The notes under the pieces: generated by a model | Database searches by the model: none | The model's input: only the letters and a program-made list of their open reading frames with translations | Told to the model about the DNA's origin: nothing | In this document: positions 1-9,053 of the stretch, one piece after another | How the letters are laid out: each line of letters begins with the position of its first letter | Position numbering within the stretch: the first letter of the stretch is position 1 | Assembly (NCBI GenBank): GCA_029780695.1 | Contig: JAKOYD010000051.1 | Coordinates: 1-64,000 of the forward strand | Reading direction: 5' to 3' | Length of the DNA stretch: 64,000 nt | Source: Pseudomonadota bacterium | GTDB taxonomy: Bacteria; Pseudomonadota; Gammaproteobacteria; Burkholderiales; Burkholderiaceae_C | Position numbers and translations under genes: made by a program

Positions 1-1519
1 CTTCGACACCACCTTGCGCGATGGCGAACAGTCACCCGGCGCCAGCATGACGCGCGACGAGAAGCTGCGCATCGCTCGCCAGCTGGAGCGCCTGAAGGTC
101 GACGTGATCGAGGCCGGCTTTGCCGCATCTTCCAACGGCGACTTCGAGTGCGTGAAGGCGATTGCCGAGGCGATCAAGGATTCCACCGTGTGCTCACTCA
201 GCCGCGCCAACGACCGCGACATCGCGCGCGCCGCGGAGGCGCTGAAGGGCGCGGCGCGCGGGCGCATCCACACTTTCATTGCCACCAGCCCGCTGCACAT
301 GGAGAAAAAGCTGCGCATGACGCCCGACGAGGTGTTCGAGCAGGCCAGGCTGGCGGTGCGCTTTGCACGCAACCAGATGGAGGACATCGAGTTTTCTGCC
401 GAAGACGGCTACCGCAGCGACATCGACTTTCTGGCGCGCGTGTGCGAGGCGGTCATCAAGGAAGGCGCGCGCACCATCAACATCCCCGACACGGTGGGCT
501 ACGCCATCCCCGAGCTGTATGGCAACTTCATCAAGACGCTGCGCGAGAAGGTGCCCAACAGCGACCAGGCCATTTGGTCGGTGCACTGCCACAACGACCT
601 GGGCATGGCGGTGGCCAACAGCCTGGCGGGCGTGAAGATCGGCGGCGCGCGCCAGGTCGAATGCACCATCAATGGCCTGGGCGAGCGCGCCGGCAACTGC
701 TCGCTGGAAGAAATCGTGATGGCGGTGAAGACGCGGCGCGATTACTTCGGCTTGCAGGTCGACGTCGACACCAGCCAGATCGTGCCGGCCAGCCGCATGG
801 TCAGTCACACCACCGGCTTCGTGGTGCAGCCCAACAAGGCCGTGGTGGGGGCCAACGCCTTCGCGCACGCCAGCGGCATTCACCAGGACGGCGTGCTCAA
901 GGCGCGCGACACCTACGAAATCATGCGCGCCGAAGACGTGGGCTGGAGCGCCAACAAAATCGTGCTGGGCAAACTGAGCGGCCGAAATGCCTTCAAGCAG
1001 CGCCTGCAAGAGCTGGGCGTGATGCTGGAGTCGGAAGGCGAAATCATGGCGGCGTTTGCCAAGTTCAAGGAACTGGCTGATCGCAAAAGCGAAATTTTTG
1101 ACGAGGACATTCTGGCGCTGGTCAGCGACGAAAGCGTCACCGCCGAGAAAGAGCAATACGGCTTTATCTCGCTGTCGCAGCACAGCGAAACCGGCGAGAT
1201 GCCGCACGCCAGCATCGTCTTCACCGTGGACGGCAAGGAGGTGAAAGGCGAATCGGAAGGCAACGGCCCGGTCGATGCTTCGCTCAAAGCCATCGAGTCG
1301 CACGTGAAGAGCGGCGCCGAAATGGTGCTGTACTCGGTCAACGCCATCAGCGGCTCGACCGAGAGCCAGGGCGAGGTCACGGTGCGTCTGCAAAACAGTG
1401 GCCGCGTGGTCAACGGCGTGGGTGCCGACCCCGACATCGTGGTCGCGTCTGCCAAGGCTTATCTGAGCGCCCTCAACAAGTTACACAGCAAAGCTGATCG
1501 AGTTGCGGCGCAGGGCTGA
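1..1519 (+). CDS. leuA: 2-isopropylmalate synthase, 5' end outside window
   Basis: LeuA condenses acetyl-CoA with 2-oxoisovalerate, the first committed step of leucine synthesis, in the cytoplasm. The reading frame is open from base 2 and already starts inside the conserved [11 protein letters not shown] motif, so only about seven N-terminal residues are missing compared with the roughly 512-residue family. The metal-binding VHCHND motif has its two histidines at visible residues 195 and 197, and GLGERAGN follows. The C-terminal third matches the LeuA leucine-binding regulatory domain, which argues against homocitrate or citramalate synthase. A gap of about 100 bases with a possible promoter separates it from the next gene. 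Confidence 0.96.
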   Translation, partial: FDTTLRDGEQSPGASMTRDEKLRIARQLERLKVDVIEAGFAASSNGDFECVKAIAEAIKDSTVCSLSRANDRDIARAAEALKGAARGRIHTFIATSPLHMEKKLRMTPDEVFEQARLAVRFARNQMEDIEFSAEDGYRSDIDFLARVCEAVIKEGARTINIPDTVGYAIPELYGNFIKTLREKVPNSDQAIWSVHCHNDLGMAVANSLAGVKIGGARQVECTINGLGERAGNCSLEEIVMAVKTRRDYFGLQVDVDTSQIVPASRMVSHTTGFVVQPNKAVVGANAFAHASGIHQDGVLKARDTYEIMRAEDVGWSANKIVLGKLSGRNAFKQRLQELGVMLESEGEIMAAFAKFKELADRKSEIFDEDILALVSDESVTAEKEQYGFISLSQHSETGEMPHASIVFTVDGKEVKGESEGNGPVDASLKAIESHVKSGAEMVLYSVNAISGSTESQGEVTVRLQNSGRVVNGVGADPDIVVASAKAYLSALNKLHSKADRVAAQG

Positions 1520-1572
1520 TTTTTACTGTTATTTAATACAGTAATTGAGGAAACGGGTGCAAGTGATTGATA

Positions 1573-1601
1573 TTGCATCCCTTTTTTGGTTTAAGTACAC
1601 T
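1573..1601 (+). promoter_or_regulatory. possible sigma70-type promoter for pbpG
   Basis: A TTGCAT box (1573-1578) and a TACACT box (1596-1601) are separated by 17 bases. They sit in a locally AT-rich stretch just upstream of the PBP7-type gene. The -35 match is weak (3 of 6), so this is a suggestion from sequence only. Confidence 0.35.
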
Positions 1602-1622
1602 CTGCGCCCATCGGGGTCTGCA

Positions 1623-2987
1623 ATGGGGAAATGGACGATGGGCAAAGCGTTGGGCAAGCGGTGGATGCGTGGTGTGGGGCTGGTTTCGGCAAGCTTGTTG
1701 CTGAGTCTTTGCGCCTTGGCGCCCGCGGGCGCCGCGCCGGCCAAGAAGGCGGCTGCCAAGCCGGCGGCCAAGGTCGCTCACGCATCGCCCAAGGCGGCAT
1801 CTCCCAAGGCCGCAGCGGGCAAGCCAGAAAAGTCAGGCAAAGCGGCGGCAGCCAAGCCCGGCCATGAGCGGCAGGCGGTCGCCAAGGGCGGGCGTGGCAA
1901 GGCTGACATCGTCGAGGCCAAAGTCGGCCACAAGTCGGGCAAGGCGGCGCGCGACCCATTGACCCACCGCCGCGCGCTGGCCGAAGAGCGCGTCAGCGCC
2001 AAGTCGGTGCGCCAGGCCAAGACCAGGGAGCGCGAGCAGTCCGTGGCGACCGCCCGCGCTGCCCACGCGCGTGCCGAGCGCGTGGCGGCACGCGAAACGC
2101 GCCTGTCGCTGCAGCCCGTGGCGGTGGCGCAGGCATTGCCTGCGGCGCCGGTCGAGCCGCGTGCCACACGCTTGTCGTTTGGCCAGATGGCGGGCCTGCA
2201 CGCGGCCAGCGACCCGCTGGAGCTCAAGTCCAGCGTGGCGCTGGTGATGGATCAGGACACGCATGAGGTACTGGTCAGCAAGAACGACCATGCCGTGCTG
2301 CCCATCGCCTCGCTCACCAAGCTGATGACGGGTTTGATCGTGTCCGACGCGCGCCTGCCGCTGGACGAGATGCTGACCATCACCGAAGAGGACATCGACA
2401 CCGAAAAGGGCAGTCGCTCGCGCCTGAGCATCGGCACCACGCTGTCGCGCGGCGAGATGCTGCATCTGGCGCTGATGTCCAGCGAAAACCGCGCCGCCCA
2501 CGCGCTGGGCCGCACCTTTCCGGGCGGGCTGCAGCGGTTCGTCGGGCTGATGAACGCGCGCGCCACCATGCTGGGCATGAAGGACACGCGCTACGTCGAG
2601 CCCACAGGGTTGTCCAGCGCCAATCGCTCCAGCGCCCGCGATCTGGCCACGCTGGTGCAGACCGCCGCGCAGGACCCGCTGCTGCGACAGCTGTCCACGT
2701 CCACCGGCTACGAGGTGGCGGTGGGCAACCGTGTCGTTCAGTACAACAACACCAACCGCCTGGTGCATGACCCCGACTGGCAGATCGGCCTGCAGAAGAC
2801 GGGCTACATCTCTGAAGCCGGCCAGTGCCTGGTGATGCAGGCGCGCGTGGCCGGCCGCAAGCTGATCATGGTGTTCCTCGATTCGACGGGCAAATACACC
2901 CGCCTGGCCGATGCCGAGCGTGTGCGCCGTTGGGTCGAGGTGCAGCGCCCGGCCAGTACCGTGGCGGGCAACCAGTATTCGGGCTGA
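1623..2987 (+). CDS. pbpG: D-alanyl-D-alanine endopeptidase (PBP7 type, peptidase S11)
   Basis: This periplasmic serine peptidase should cleave peptide cross-links of peptidoglycan. Residues 1-40 form a signal sequence with a hydrophobic core. Residues 40 to about 195 are an unusual Ala/Lys/Arg-rich extension that may contact the envelope. The catalytic domain carries all three penicillin-binding motifs: SLTK near residue 230, SEN near 287 and KTG near 392. The length of 454 residues exceeds the usual roughly 310 because of the basic extension. The start is uncertain: ATG at 1623 or at 1638; an upstream in-frame ATG at 1545 would place a non-signal segment first and is less likely. A terminator follows. 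Confidence 0.88.
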   Translation: MGKWTMGKALGKRWMRGVGLVSASLLLSLCALAPAGAAPAKKAAAKPAAKVAHASPKAASPKAAAGKPEKSGKAAAAKPGHERQAVAKGGRGKADIVEAKVGHKSGKAARDPLTHRRALAEERVSAKSVRQAKTREREQSVATARAAHARAERVAARETRLSLQPVAVAQALPAAPVEPRATRLSFGQMAGLHAASDPLELKSSVALVMDQDTHEVLVSKNDHAVLPIASLTKLMTGLIVSDARLPLDEMLTITEEDIDTEKGSRSRLSIGTTLSRGEMLHLALMSSENRAAHALGRTFPGGLQRFVGLMNARATMLGMKDTRYVEPTGLSSANRSSARDLATLVQTAAQDPLLRQLSTSTGYEVAVGNRVVQYNNTNRLVHDPDWQIGLQKTGYISEAGQCLVMQARVAGRKLIMVFLDSTGKYTRLADAERVRRWVEVQRPASTVAGNQYSG

Positions 2988-2997
2988 GCGCGCGCCT

Positions 2998-3023
2998 ATG
3001 CAGCCCACGGCGCTGCGTTTTTT
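2998..3023 (+). terminator. rho-independent terminator after pbpG
   Basis: A GCAGC/GCTGC stem with a 7-base loop is followed by G and six T residues, 11 bases after the pbpG stop codon. It lies between convergent pbpG and the IclR gene. Confidence 0.6.
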
Positions 3024-3052
3024 ATAGCAATTAATGGCGCTGCCACAGCGCT
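3024..3052 (-). repeat. truncated copy of the dispersed double-hairpin repeat
   Basis: ATAGCAATTAATG is followed by a GCGCTG/CAGCGC hairpin. This resembles the inner half of the 48-bp family described under findings, but one stem is lost, so membership is uncertain. Confidence 0.35.
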
Positions 3053-3098
3053 CGTGCCGGTATTGAGTCGAAAAACCCTTGAGTGCGGGCGTCGCGCG

Positions 3099-3881
3099 TC
3101 AGTCTTGGCGGTCGTGGCCCAGCGCAGCGGAAATTTGCTGCGCGGTCTGCTTGAGTTTGGGTAGCCAGGTGTCGTCCAGCCGATCGGCCGGCGCCGATAT
3201 GGACAGCCCCGCCACCAGCTTGCCCTGGTCGTCGTAGATGCCGGCGGCCATGCAGCGCACGCCCATCTCCAGCTCTTCGTTGTCGTGCGCCACGCCCGAC
3301 TGGCGCGCGCCGACCAGTTCGCGCTCAAGCTGCGGCATTTGCGTGATGCTGTTGCGCGTCTGGCCGGCCAGGCCGGTGCGCATGGCGTAGGCGCGCACGC
3401 GCTGCAGGTCGTCGGCGGCCAGAAACAGCTTGCCGGTCGACGTCAGGTGCAGCGGCGCGCGCCCGCCGATGGCGCGCACCACCTGCATGCCCGAGCGTTC
3501 ACTGTAGGCGCGCTCGATGTAGACGATCTCGTCGCCCTGCCGCACGCTGAGGTTGACCGGCTGCTGGATCAGCCGGTGCAGCTCGCGCATGGGCGTCAGC
3601 GCCGCGTCGCGCACGGACAGGCGTGCCTTGACCAGGTTGCCCAACTCCAGCAGGCGCATGCCCAGACGGTAGCTGCCGGCTTCGGGCCGGTCGACGAAAC
3701 GGCCGATGGTCAGGTCGTTCAGGATGCGGTGCGTGGTGGACGGGTGCAGGCCGGTCTGCTCGCTGATTTCCTTCAGCGACATCGATTCTTCGCGCGAGGC
3801 CAGCACATCGATCAGCGCGAACATGCGCTCGATGACCTGGATGGTCGGCGACGGGGGGACCTCGGGTTTGGGGCGGCGCAT
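3099..3881 (-). CDS. IclR family transcriptional regulator
   Basis: A cytoplasmic DNA-binding regulator of 260 residues, the usual size of the family. An N-terminal winged helix-turn-helix lies at about residues 14-75, with SLKEISEQTGLHPSTTHRIL as the helix-turn-helix core. The C-terminal effector-binding domain at about 85-255 includes the typical STGKLFLA and VAHDNEE-like segments. It starts 5 bases after the bpt stop codon, so it is probably the last gene of the Nudix-aat-bpt-iclR operon. The effector and target genes cannot be told from the sequence. The cotranscription with N-degron transferases may be incidental. Confidence 0.9.
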   Translation of the reverse strand: MRRPKPEVPPSPTIQVIERMFALIDVLASREESMSLKEISEQTGLHPSTTHRILNDLTIGRFVDRPEAGSYRLGMRLLELGNLVKARLSVRDAALTPMRELHRLIQQPVNLSVRQGDEIVYIERAYSERSGMQVVRAIGGRAPLHLTSTGKLFLAADDLQRVRAYAMRTGLAGQTRNSITQMPQLERELVGARQSGVAHDNEELEMGVRCMAAGIYDDQGKLVAGLSISAPADRLDDTWLPKLKQTAQQISAALGHDRQD

Positions 3882-3886
3882 GGGCT

Positions 3887-4642
3887 TCAAGGGCTGGCGC
3901 GCCCAGGCGTGCGTTGCCAGTGGCCAAGTTGCAGCCGTTCCTGCGGGCGAAAGCGCGCCTTGTAGGCCATCTTGCTGCTGCCTTCGATCCAATAGCCAAG
4001 GTAGACGTAGGGCAAGCCCAGCGCGCGCGCCTGCTCGATCTGCCACAGGATGCTGTAGGTGCCGTAGCTGGCGCGTGCGTCGGGCTCGTAGAAGGTATAG
4101 ACCGCCGAGAGACCGTCGTTCAGCACATCGATGATCGACACCATGCGCAGCGCGCCAAGCGCGTCGTCGCCTTCGGCCGGCTCGCGGAATTCGACCAGCC
4201 GCGAATTGACGTTGCTTTGCAGCAGGAACTGGGTGTACTGGTCGATGCTGTCTTGGTCCATGCCGCCGCCGGTATGGCGGCCTGACTGGTAGCGCAAGTA
4301 CAGCTGGTAATGGTCGGGCAGGTAGCCCAGGCGCAGCACGCGCACCTGCAGGCCGGCGTGGCGCGCGCGCGCGCGGCGCTGGCTGCGGTCGGGTTGAAAG
4401 TGCCGCGCCAGCACGCGCACGGGCACGCAGGCGGCGCAGCCGTCGCAGTAGGGGCGGTAGGTGAACATGCCGCTGCGGCGAAAGCCGTTTTGCACCAGCC
4501 CCGAATAGGCGTCGCTGTGGATCAGGTGGCTGGGCGTGGCAACCTGCGAGCGGGCTTGCCGGCCCGGCAGGTAGCTGCAAGGATAGGGCGCCGTGGCGTA
4601 GAACTGCAGCGCCTGTAGCGGTAAATCCTTGAGATGCGTCAC
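3887..4642 (-). CDS. bpt: aspartate/glutamate leucyltransferase (bacterial ATE1-like)
   Basis: Bpt transfers leucine from Leu-tRNA to proteins with N-terminal Asp or Glu, marking them for ClpAP degradation. The 251-residue product has the N-terminal ATE domain with Cys22 and the CDGCAAC cluster (Cys66, Cys69, Cys72), then the C-terminal domain containing LGYWI and [11 protein letters not shown] place the start at a GTG overlapping the aat stop codon (GTGA), because the conserved [19 protein letters not shown] block begins right there. Tight coupling to aat supports a joint role in the N-degron pathway. Confidence 0.93.
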   Translation of the reverse strand: MTHLKDLPLQALQFYATAPYPCSYLPGRQARSQVATPSHLIHSDAYSGLVQNGFRRSGMFTYRPYCDGCAACVPVRVLARHFQPDRSQRRARARHAGLQVRVLRLGYLPDHYQLYLRYQSGRHTGGGMDQDSIDQYTQFLLQSNVNSRLVEFREPAEGDDALGALRMVSIIDVLNDGLSAVYTFYEPDARASYGTYSILWQIEQARALGLPYVYLGYWIEGSSKMAYKARFRPQERLQLGHWQRTPGRASP

Positions 4643-5442
4643 TGGTTGGGGTGGGAGCGGGTAGGCAAGACTTCGGACCAGTATACGGGGTCGAAATGCC
4701 ATGCGGGCGTCGGCTGCGCGGCCAGTGTGGCCACGCAGCGCGCGAACTCGGCGCGCGGCATTTCGGCGGCGCCCATGAAGGCCAGGTGGCGGGTGTTCTG
4801 CTGGCAGTCGATCAACGGCAGGCCCTGGGCGCGGCACAGCGCCACCAGCGCCGACAGCGCGATTTTGGAGCCGTCGGCGACGTGGGTGAACATCGATTCG
4901 CCGAACACCGCGCGCCCGATGGTCACGCAATACAACCCGGCGACCAGACGGCCCTGCACCCAGGTTTCAACGCTGTGCGCGTGGCCGGCGCGGTGCAGCG
5001 CCACGTAGGCGGCACGCATGTCAGGGCCGATCCAGGTGCCGGACTGCCCGGGGCGCGCGGCGCCGGCGCAGGCTTCGATCACGTCGGTGAAGGCGCTGTC
5101 GACGCGCACTTCGCAGGCTGGGTCATCGCGAAACCGCTGCAGCGCCTTGCGCAGCGACCGGCGCACCCGGTACTGCGCGACCTGCAGCACCATGCGCGGG
5201 TCGGGGCTCCACCACAGAATGGGTTCGCCCTCGCTGAACCACGGAAAAATGGTCGACGAATACGCCGCTCGCAACGTGGGCACGTCAAGCGCGCCGCCGG
5301 CCGCCACCAGCCCCGGCGCCGGCGACTGCCCGGGCCAGGCCTGCGCCAGCGGCGGAAACGGATCGCCCGGCCGCAGCACGGGCAGCGAGCGGCGCCCTGT
5401 CATGCGTGGCGGCCGCGCGGCGTCATGCGATGTCCACGTCAT
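4639..5442 (-). CDS. aat: leucyl/phenylalanyl-tRNA--protein transferase
   Basis: Aat adds leucine or phenylalanine to proteins with N-terminal Lys or Arg, creating primary N-degrons. The family core is clear: [38 protein letters not shown] and the [15 protein letters not shown] segment near the C terminus. The upstream ATG (267 residues) overlaps the Nudix gene by 20 bases. An ATG 13 codons further in, at 5403, gives a protein that begins closer to the conserved domain and may be the true start. Neither has a clear ribosome-binding site. The stop codon overlaps the bpt GTG. Confidence 0.93.
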   Translation of the reverse strand: MTWTSHDAARPPRMTGRRSLPVLRPGDPFPPLAQAWPGQSPAPGLVAAGGALDVPTLRAAYSSTIFPWFSEGEPILWWSPDPRMVLQVAQYRVRRSLRKALQRFRDDPACEVRVDSAFTDVIEACAGAARPGQSGTWIGPDMRAAYVALHRAGHAHSVETWVQGRLVAGLYCVTIGRAVFGESMFTHVADGSKIALSALVALCRAQGLPLIDCQQNTRHLAFMGAAEMPRAEFARCVATLAAQPTPAWHFDPVYWSEVLPTRSHPNQ

Positions 5443-5971
5443 GCATGCCGAACTGGCCGCGCCGGCGGTCGTCGAAGAAGCATTCGAGCGTGCGCCGCAC
5501 CGTGGTGAAGGCGATCTCGCTCCAGGGCACCTCGGCCTCGGTGAACAGGCGCACTTCCTGCGTTTCGTGGCCGAAGCCCGCGCAATGCTCGCTCTGCAGC
5601 GCCGCCAGGTAAAACACGTGCACCTGGCCGACGCGCGGCACGCTCAGGGTGCTGAACAGCGCGCCCATCGACACGTCGGCGCCGGCTTCCTCGGCCGTTT
5701 CGCGGGCGGCGCCTTGGCGCATGGTTTCACCCATCTCCATGAAGCCGGCCGGCAGCGTCCACTTGCCATGCCGCGGTTCGATGGCGCGCTTGCACAGCAG
5801 CACCCGGTTGTCCAGATACGGCACCGTGCCCACCACCAGCAGCGGGTTCACGTAATGGATGGTGCCGCAGGCCGGGCAGACGGCGCGCTCGCGCGTGTCG
5901 CCGTCATCGGGCACGCGCAGGTGCACGGGGGTGCCGCATTGCCGGCAATGCCTGATGGTGTCTCGTTGCAT
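5423..5971 (-). CDS. Nudix hydrolase with N-terminal zinc ribbon
   Basis: A 182-residue cytoplasmic Nudix protein. Four cysteines (9, 12, 32, 35) form a zinc ribbon. The Nudix box runs at about residues 76-98 and fits the GX5EX7REUXEEXGU pattern exactly (G...E...RETAEEAG). The domain plan resembles NADH pyrophosphatase NudC, but the protein is shorter and lacks the second NudC module, so the substrate is open. It is the first gene of the leftward operon with aat, bpt and iclR, and diverges from a MarR gene. Confidence 0.9.
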   Translation of the reverse strand: MQRDTIRHCRQCGTPVHLRVPDDGDTRERAVCPACGTIHYVNPLLVVGTVPYLDNRVLLCKRAIEPRHGKWTLPAGFMEMGETMRQGAARETAEEAGADVSMGALFSTLSVPRVGQVHVFYLAALQSEHCAGFGHETQEVRLFTEAEVPWSEIAFTTVRRTLECFFDDRRRGQFGMHDVDIA

Positions 5972-5986
5972 CTTGGCGGCAGTTTA

Positions 5987-6015
5987 GTGGCAAGGCTGGC
6001 GGCGCCCACTACACT
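5987..6015 (+). promoter_or_regulatory. possible promoter for marR, near-leaderless
   Basis: GTGGCA (5987-5992) and TACACT (6010-6015) are 17 bases apart. A start site 6-8 bases downstream would fall on or next to the ATG at 6023, giving a leaderless or nearly leaderless message. Confidence 0.35.
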
Positions 6016-6022
6016 CGCGGCC

Positions 6023-6523
6023 ATGTCCGTCCGCCCCCCGCCGTCCAGCGACGGCACGCACCCGCCGTCCGGCCCACACGGCCGCGCGTTCCAGTTCCAG
6101 CAAGCGCCTGGGCACCTGATCCGGCGCGCGCACCAGATTGCCGTGGCGGTGTTCAACGACGTGGCCGGCGCGCACGCCGTGACACCGGTGCAGTTCGCCA
6201 TCCTGACCGCCCTGCGCGAGCAACCCGCCATTGACCAGATTACGCTGGCGCAGCGCGTGGCCTTCGACGCCGCCACCATCGGCTCGGTCATTGGCCGGCT
6301 GGAAAAAAAAGGCTGGCTGCACCGTCGCGCGTCCGCCGCCGACCGCCGCCGCAAGCTGCTGTGGCTGACCGACGAAGGCGAGCGCGCGGCCGCGGCGATG
6401 GAGCCCGCCGTGGCGCTGGCGCAGCGGCGCATTCTGGAGCCGCTCACTGATGCCGAACAGCAACAATTGGCGGCGCTGCTTGACAAATTGATCACGCAAC
6501 ACCCGCGCGGCGCGGCCACGTGA
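6023..6523 (+). CDS. MarR family transcriptional regulator
   Basis: A 166-residue winged-helix regulator. The N-terminal 25 residues are Pro/Ser-rich. The MarR fold follows, with the recognition region ITLAQRVAFDAATIGSVIGR at about 80-100 and the wing segment (DRRRKLLWLTDEG) at about 112-125. The ligand is unknown. It diverges from the Nudix gene, with about 50 bases between them, so it might regulate itself and that operon. No Shine-Dalgarno sequence is visible, which fits the promoter placed directly upstream. Confidence 0.88.
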   Translation: MSVRPPPSSDGTHPPSGPHGRAFQFQQAPGHLIRRAHQIAVAVFNDVAGAHAVTPVQFAILTALREQPAIDQITLAQRVAFDAATIGSVIGRLEKKGWLHRRASAADRRRKLLWLTDEGERAAAAMEPAVALAQRRILEPLTDAEQQQLAALLDKLITQHPRGAAT

Positions 6524-6654
6524 CGGGCGTATGCGGCTTCGTCCTACAACGGCTTGGGGGCGGCGCTCGTTAAATCCTTGGCGTGATGCAGGGACGACGG
6601 CGCGACTGGCGACCCTGTTGACCACTATCCGATAGAACGAACGAAAGGATTTCC

Positions 6655-7329
6655 ATGACCTCCATGAACAAGATCACTTCCAGCGGCCGCGGCCTGGTCC
6701 TGGCCGCCACGTCGGCCGCCATCATGCTGGCCGGTTGCGCCAACATGACCGAAACCCAGCGCAACACGGGCATTGGCGCCGGCATCGGTGCCGTCGCCGG
6801 TGGGCTGATTGGCGACGGCAAGGGCGCCGCGATTGGTGCCGCGGCGGGCGCGGCCGGCGGTTACGCCTGGTCGAAGTACATGGAAAACAAGCGCCAACAG
6901 ATGCAGACGGCGACCGCCGGCACCGGCGTGCAAGTGACGCAGACGCCGGACAACCAGCTCAAGCTGCACATTCCCAACGACATCTCGTTCGAGACCGGCC
7001 GTGCCGACGTGCAACCGCGCCTGCGCCCGATCCTGGACCAGTTCGCCCAGGGCCTGGGCCAGCAGCCGGGTACCGAAGTGCTGGTGGTCGGCCACGCCGA
7101 TTCGACCGGCAGCGACGCCATCAACAACCCGCTGTCGCAGCAGCGCGCCAACAGCGTGCGCGACTACCTGGTGTCGCGCGGCGCCGATTCGCGCATCATC
7201 CGCACCGAAGGCCGTGGCTCGCGCGAGCCGGTCGCCAGCAACGCCACCGACGCCGGCCGTGCGCAAAACCGCCGCGTCGAAATCTTCCTGTCCGAACGCG
7301 CCAACGTGGCGGCCGCACCGGCCCGCTGA
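6655..7329 (+). CDS. OmpA-family outer-membrane lipoprotein with glycine zipper (YiaD-like)
   Basis: This 224-residue protein should be anchored by lipid to the outer membrane and bind peptidoglycan. A signal peptide ends in the lipobox LAGC, with the modified cysteine at residue 28. A glycine-zipper segment rich in GxGAxxGA follows at about 38-72. The OmpA C-terminal domain occupies about 100-215, with the ISFETGRADVQP, GHADSTGS and RRVEI signatures. A GAAAGGA ribosome-binding site precedes the chosen ATG. An 11-base G run and a strong terminator lie downstream. Confidence 0.92.
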   Translation: MTSMNKITSSGRGLVLAATSAAIMLAGCANMTETQRNTGIGAGIGAVAGGLIGDGKGAAIGAAAGAAGGYAWSKYMENKRQQMQTATAGTGVQVTQTPDNQLKLHIPNDISFETGRADVQPRLRPILDQFAQGLGQQPGTEVLVVGHADSTGSDAINNPLSQQRANSVRDYLVSRGADSRIIRTEGRGSREPVASNATDAGRAQNRRVEIFLSERANVAAAPAR

Positions 7330-7338
7330 TTCGTCCGC

Positions 7339-7349
7339 GGGGGGGGGGG
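7339..7349 (+). repeat. homopolymer run of 11 G
   Basis: An uninterrupted G11 tract lies 10 bases after the OmpA-like stop codon and before the terminator. It is non-coding here. Such tracts are prone to slippage and to sequencing error. Confidence 0.9.
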
Positions 7350-7374
7350 CGCGCAGCGCCGCCACCGCCCAGCA

Positions 7375-7405
7375 GGCGCGCGGCCTTGGTCGCGCGCCTT
7401 TTTTT
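7375..7405 (+). terminator. strong rho-independent terminator
   Basis: An 8-bp perfect GC stem (GGCGCGCG/CGCGCGCC) with an 8-base loop is followed by seven T residues. It ends the OmpA-like lipoprotein transcript and insulates maiA. Confidence 0.9.
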
Positions 7406-7466
7406 GTTGGCCAGCGCCTGCGCCGACGTGCCCGGGCACGCGCTGTGCCCAAGCGCTTGCCGGCGC

Positions 7467-7472
7467 TATATT
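7467..7472 (+). promoter_or_regulatory. possible -10 box for maiA
   Basis: TATATT matches the -10 consensus at five of six bases and ends six bases before the maiA ATG. No good -35 box is visible. If used, the message would be leaderless. Confidence 0.3.
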
Positions 7473-7478
7473 CCGGTC

Positions 7479-8114
7479 ATGAAGCTCTACAACTATTTCC
7501 GCTCATCCGCGTCATTCCGGGTGCGCATCGCGCTCCAGCTCAAGGGGTTGGCCTACGACTATCTGCCGGTGCATCTGGCCAAGGGCGAGCAGAAACAAGC
7601 CGACTTCGCCGCCGTCACTGCCGAAGGGCTGGTGCCGGTGCTGCAGCTGGACGATGGCCGCCGGCTGATGCAGTCGATGGCCATCATCGAATACCTGGAC
7701 GAAACCCATCCGCAGCCTGCGCTGCTGCCGGCCGACCCGGTGGGCCGCGCCCGCGTGCGTGCGCTGGCGCAGATCGTGGCGTGCGAAATCCACCCACTCA
7801 ACAACCTGCGGGTGCTGAAATACCTGGTGCACGACCTGAAGGCTAGCGACGACGCCAAGAACGCCTGGTACAAGCACTGGGTGCGCTTGGGCCTGCTGTC
7901 GTACGAAGCGCGCCTGGCCGAGCAGCCCGGCACTTACAGCCATGGCGACACCCCCACGCTGGCCGACTGCTGCCTGGTACCGCAAATCTTCAACGCCCAA
8001 CGCTTTGATTGCGATCTCAGCGGGCTGCCGCGCACCATGGCTGCGTTCGACGCTTGCATGAAGCTCGACGCATTCCAGAAAGCCGCGCCCGACGCGTGCC
8101 CGGACGCCGAGTGA
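7479..8114 (+). CDS. maiA: maleylacetoacetate isomerase (zeta-class GST)
   Basis: MaiA isomerises maleylacetoacetate to fumarylacetoacetate in tyrosine and homogentisate breakdown, using glutathione. The 211 residues show the thioredoxin-like N-terminal domain beginning MKLYNYFRSS, then QSMAIIEYLDE and the helical C-terminal domain with LADCCLVPQ. The zeta-class motif SSCSWRVRIAL appears as SSASFRVRIAL, so the cysteine is replaced by alanine; the serines remain. No homogentisate pathway genes are nearby. The stop codon overlaps the GTG start of pgeF, so the two are probably cotranscribed. Confidence 0.9.
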   Translation: MKLYNYFRSSASFRVRIALQLKGLAYDYLPVHLAKGEQKQADFAAVTAEGLVPVLQLDDGRRLMQSMAIIEYLDETHPQPALLPADPVGRARVRALAQIVACEIHPLNNLRVLKYLVHDLKASDDAKNAWYKHWVRLGLLSYEARLAEQPGTYSHGDTPTLADCCLVPQIFNAQRFDCDLSGLPRTMAAFDACMKLDAFQKAAPDACPDAE

Positions 8115-8926
8115 CCGGCGTCGCACCCGGCTGGCTGCGACCCGACTGGCCCGCGCCGCCTCACGTTCGGGCGCTGTTCACCACACGCGGCGAAAGCGCG
8201 GCACACGGCGCATCGGCGGCGCCGTTCGATTTTTTCAACCTGGGCGACCACGTGGGTGACGACGTTGCCGCGGTGGCCGCCAACCGCGCCCGCTTGAGCG
8301 CTGCGCTGGGCGCGCGCCCGGTCTTCATGAACCAGGTGCATGGCCACGACGTGCGGCTGCTGTCGCCAGGCATGCCCGACGGCGCCACGGCCGACGCCGC
8401 CGTCAGCACCGTGCCCGGGCTGGCGTGCACCGTCATGGTGGCCGACTGTTTGCCGGTGTTGATCACCGACACGGCGGGCCGCGCGGTGGCCGCCGCGCAC
8501 GCCGGCTGGCGTGGCCTGGCGGGCGGCGTGCTGGAGCGTGCGTTGGAGTCGTTTCGAGCGTGTGCGCTGGCTGCATCAGCGTCTGAAGCTATAAAAAATG
8601 AAGCAATCGATCTGATGGCCTGGCTCGGTCCGTGCATTGGTCCGCGGTCCTTCGAGGTCGGACCCGACGTGCGCGCCGCCTTCGTCGACGCCGATGCCGG
8701 CGCCGCCGCGTGCTTTGCCCCGCAACCCGGCGGCAAGTACCTGGCCGACTTGCCCGCGCTGGCGCGGCGCCGATTGGCGGCCGCCGGCGTCGTCCGCGTG
8801 TTCGGCAACGATGGTGGCGACGACTGGTGCACCGTGCGCCAGCCGGCACGCTATTACTCGTACCGGCGCGACCAGGCGCCGCGCGGCGGCACCGGCCGCA
8901 TGGCGGCGTGCATCTGGCTGGCATGA
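8111..8926 (+). CDS. pgeF: peptidoglycan editing factor PgeF (multicopper polyphenol oxidase/YfiH family)
   Basis: Family members hydrolyse UDP-MurNAc carrying L-Ser instead of L-Ala, correcting peptidoglycan precursors. The 271-residue protein contains the family metal site: His77 (QVHGHD), Cys113 (VADCLPV) and His130 (AHAGWRG). I chose a GTG start overlapping the maiA stop codon (GTGA), because upstream frame sequence is only the shadow of maiA. Residues 150-169 form a non-conserved stretch encoded by a copy of the dispersed hairpin repeat, inserted in frame just before the conserved LGPCIGP segment. Confidence 0.92.
   Translation: MTGVAPGWLRPDWPAPPHVRALFTTRGESAAHGASAAPFDFFNLGDHVGDDVAAVAANRARLSAALGARPVFMNQVHGHDVRLLSPGMPDGATADAAVSTVPGLACTVMVADCLPVLITDTAGRAVAAAHAGWRGLAGGVLERALESFRACALAASASEAIKNEAIDLMAWLGPCIGPRSFEVGPDVRAAFVDADAGAAACFAPQPGGKYLADLPALARRRLAAAGVVRVFGNDGGDDWCTVRQPARYYSYRRDQAPRGGTGRMAACIWLA
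8561..8608 (+). repeat. dispersed double-hairpin repeat, inside pgeF
   Basis: GCGCTGG...ATCAGCG then GAAGCTATAAAAAATGAAGCAAT matches the family order. It is in frame within pgeF and codes part of a non-conserved segment rich in Ala and Ser. Confidence 0.65.
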
Positions 8927-9053
8927 CGCGCCGCGCGGCTTGTCAAAGCTGGCGTATATTGGAATGGTGTCAGCACGATGTCACGCGCTTGCGCCATACT
9001 TCGGGCAGGCGCGTGACACGGTGGATCGGGCGCATAACAATTCAGGAGACAGC

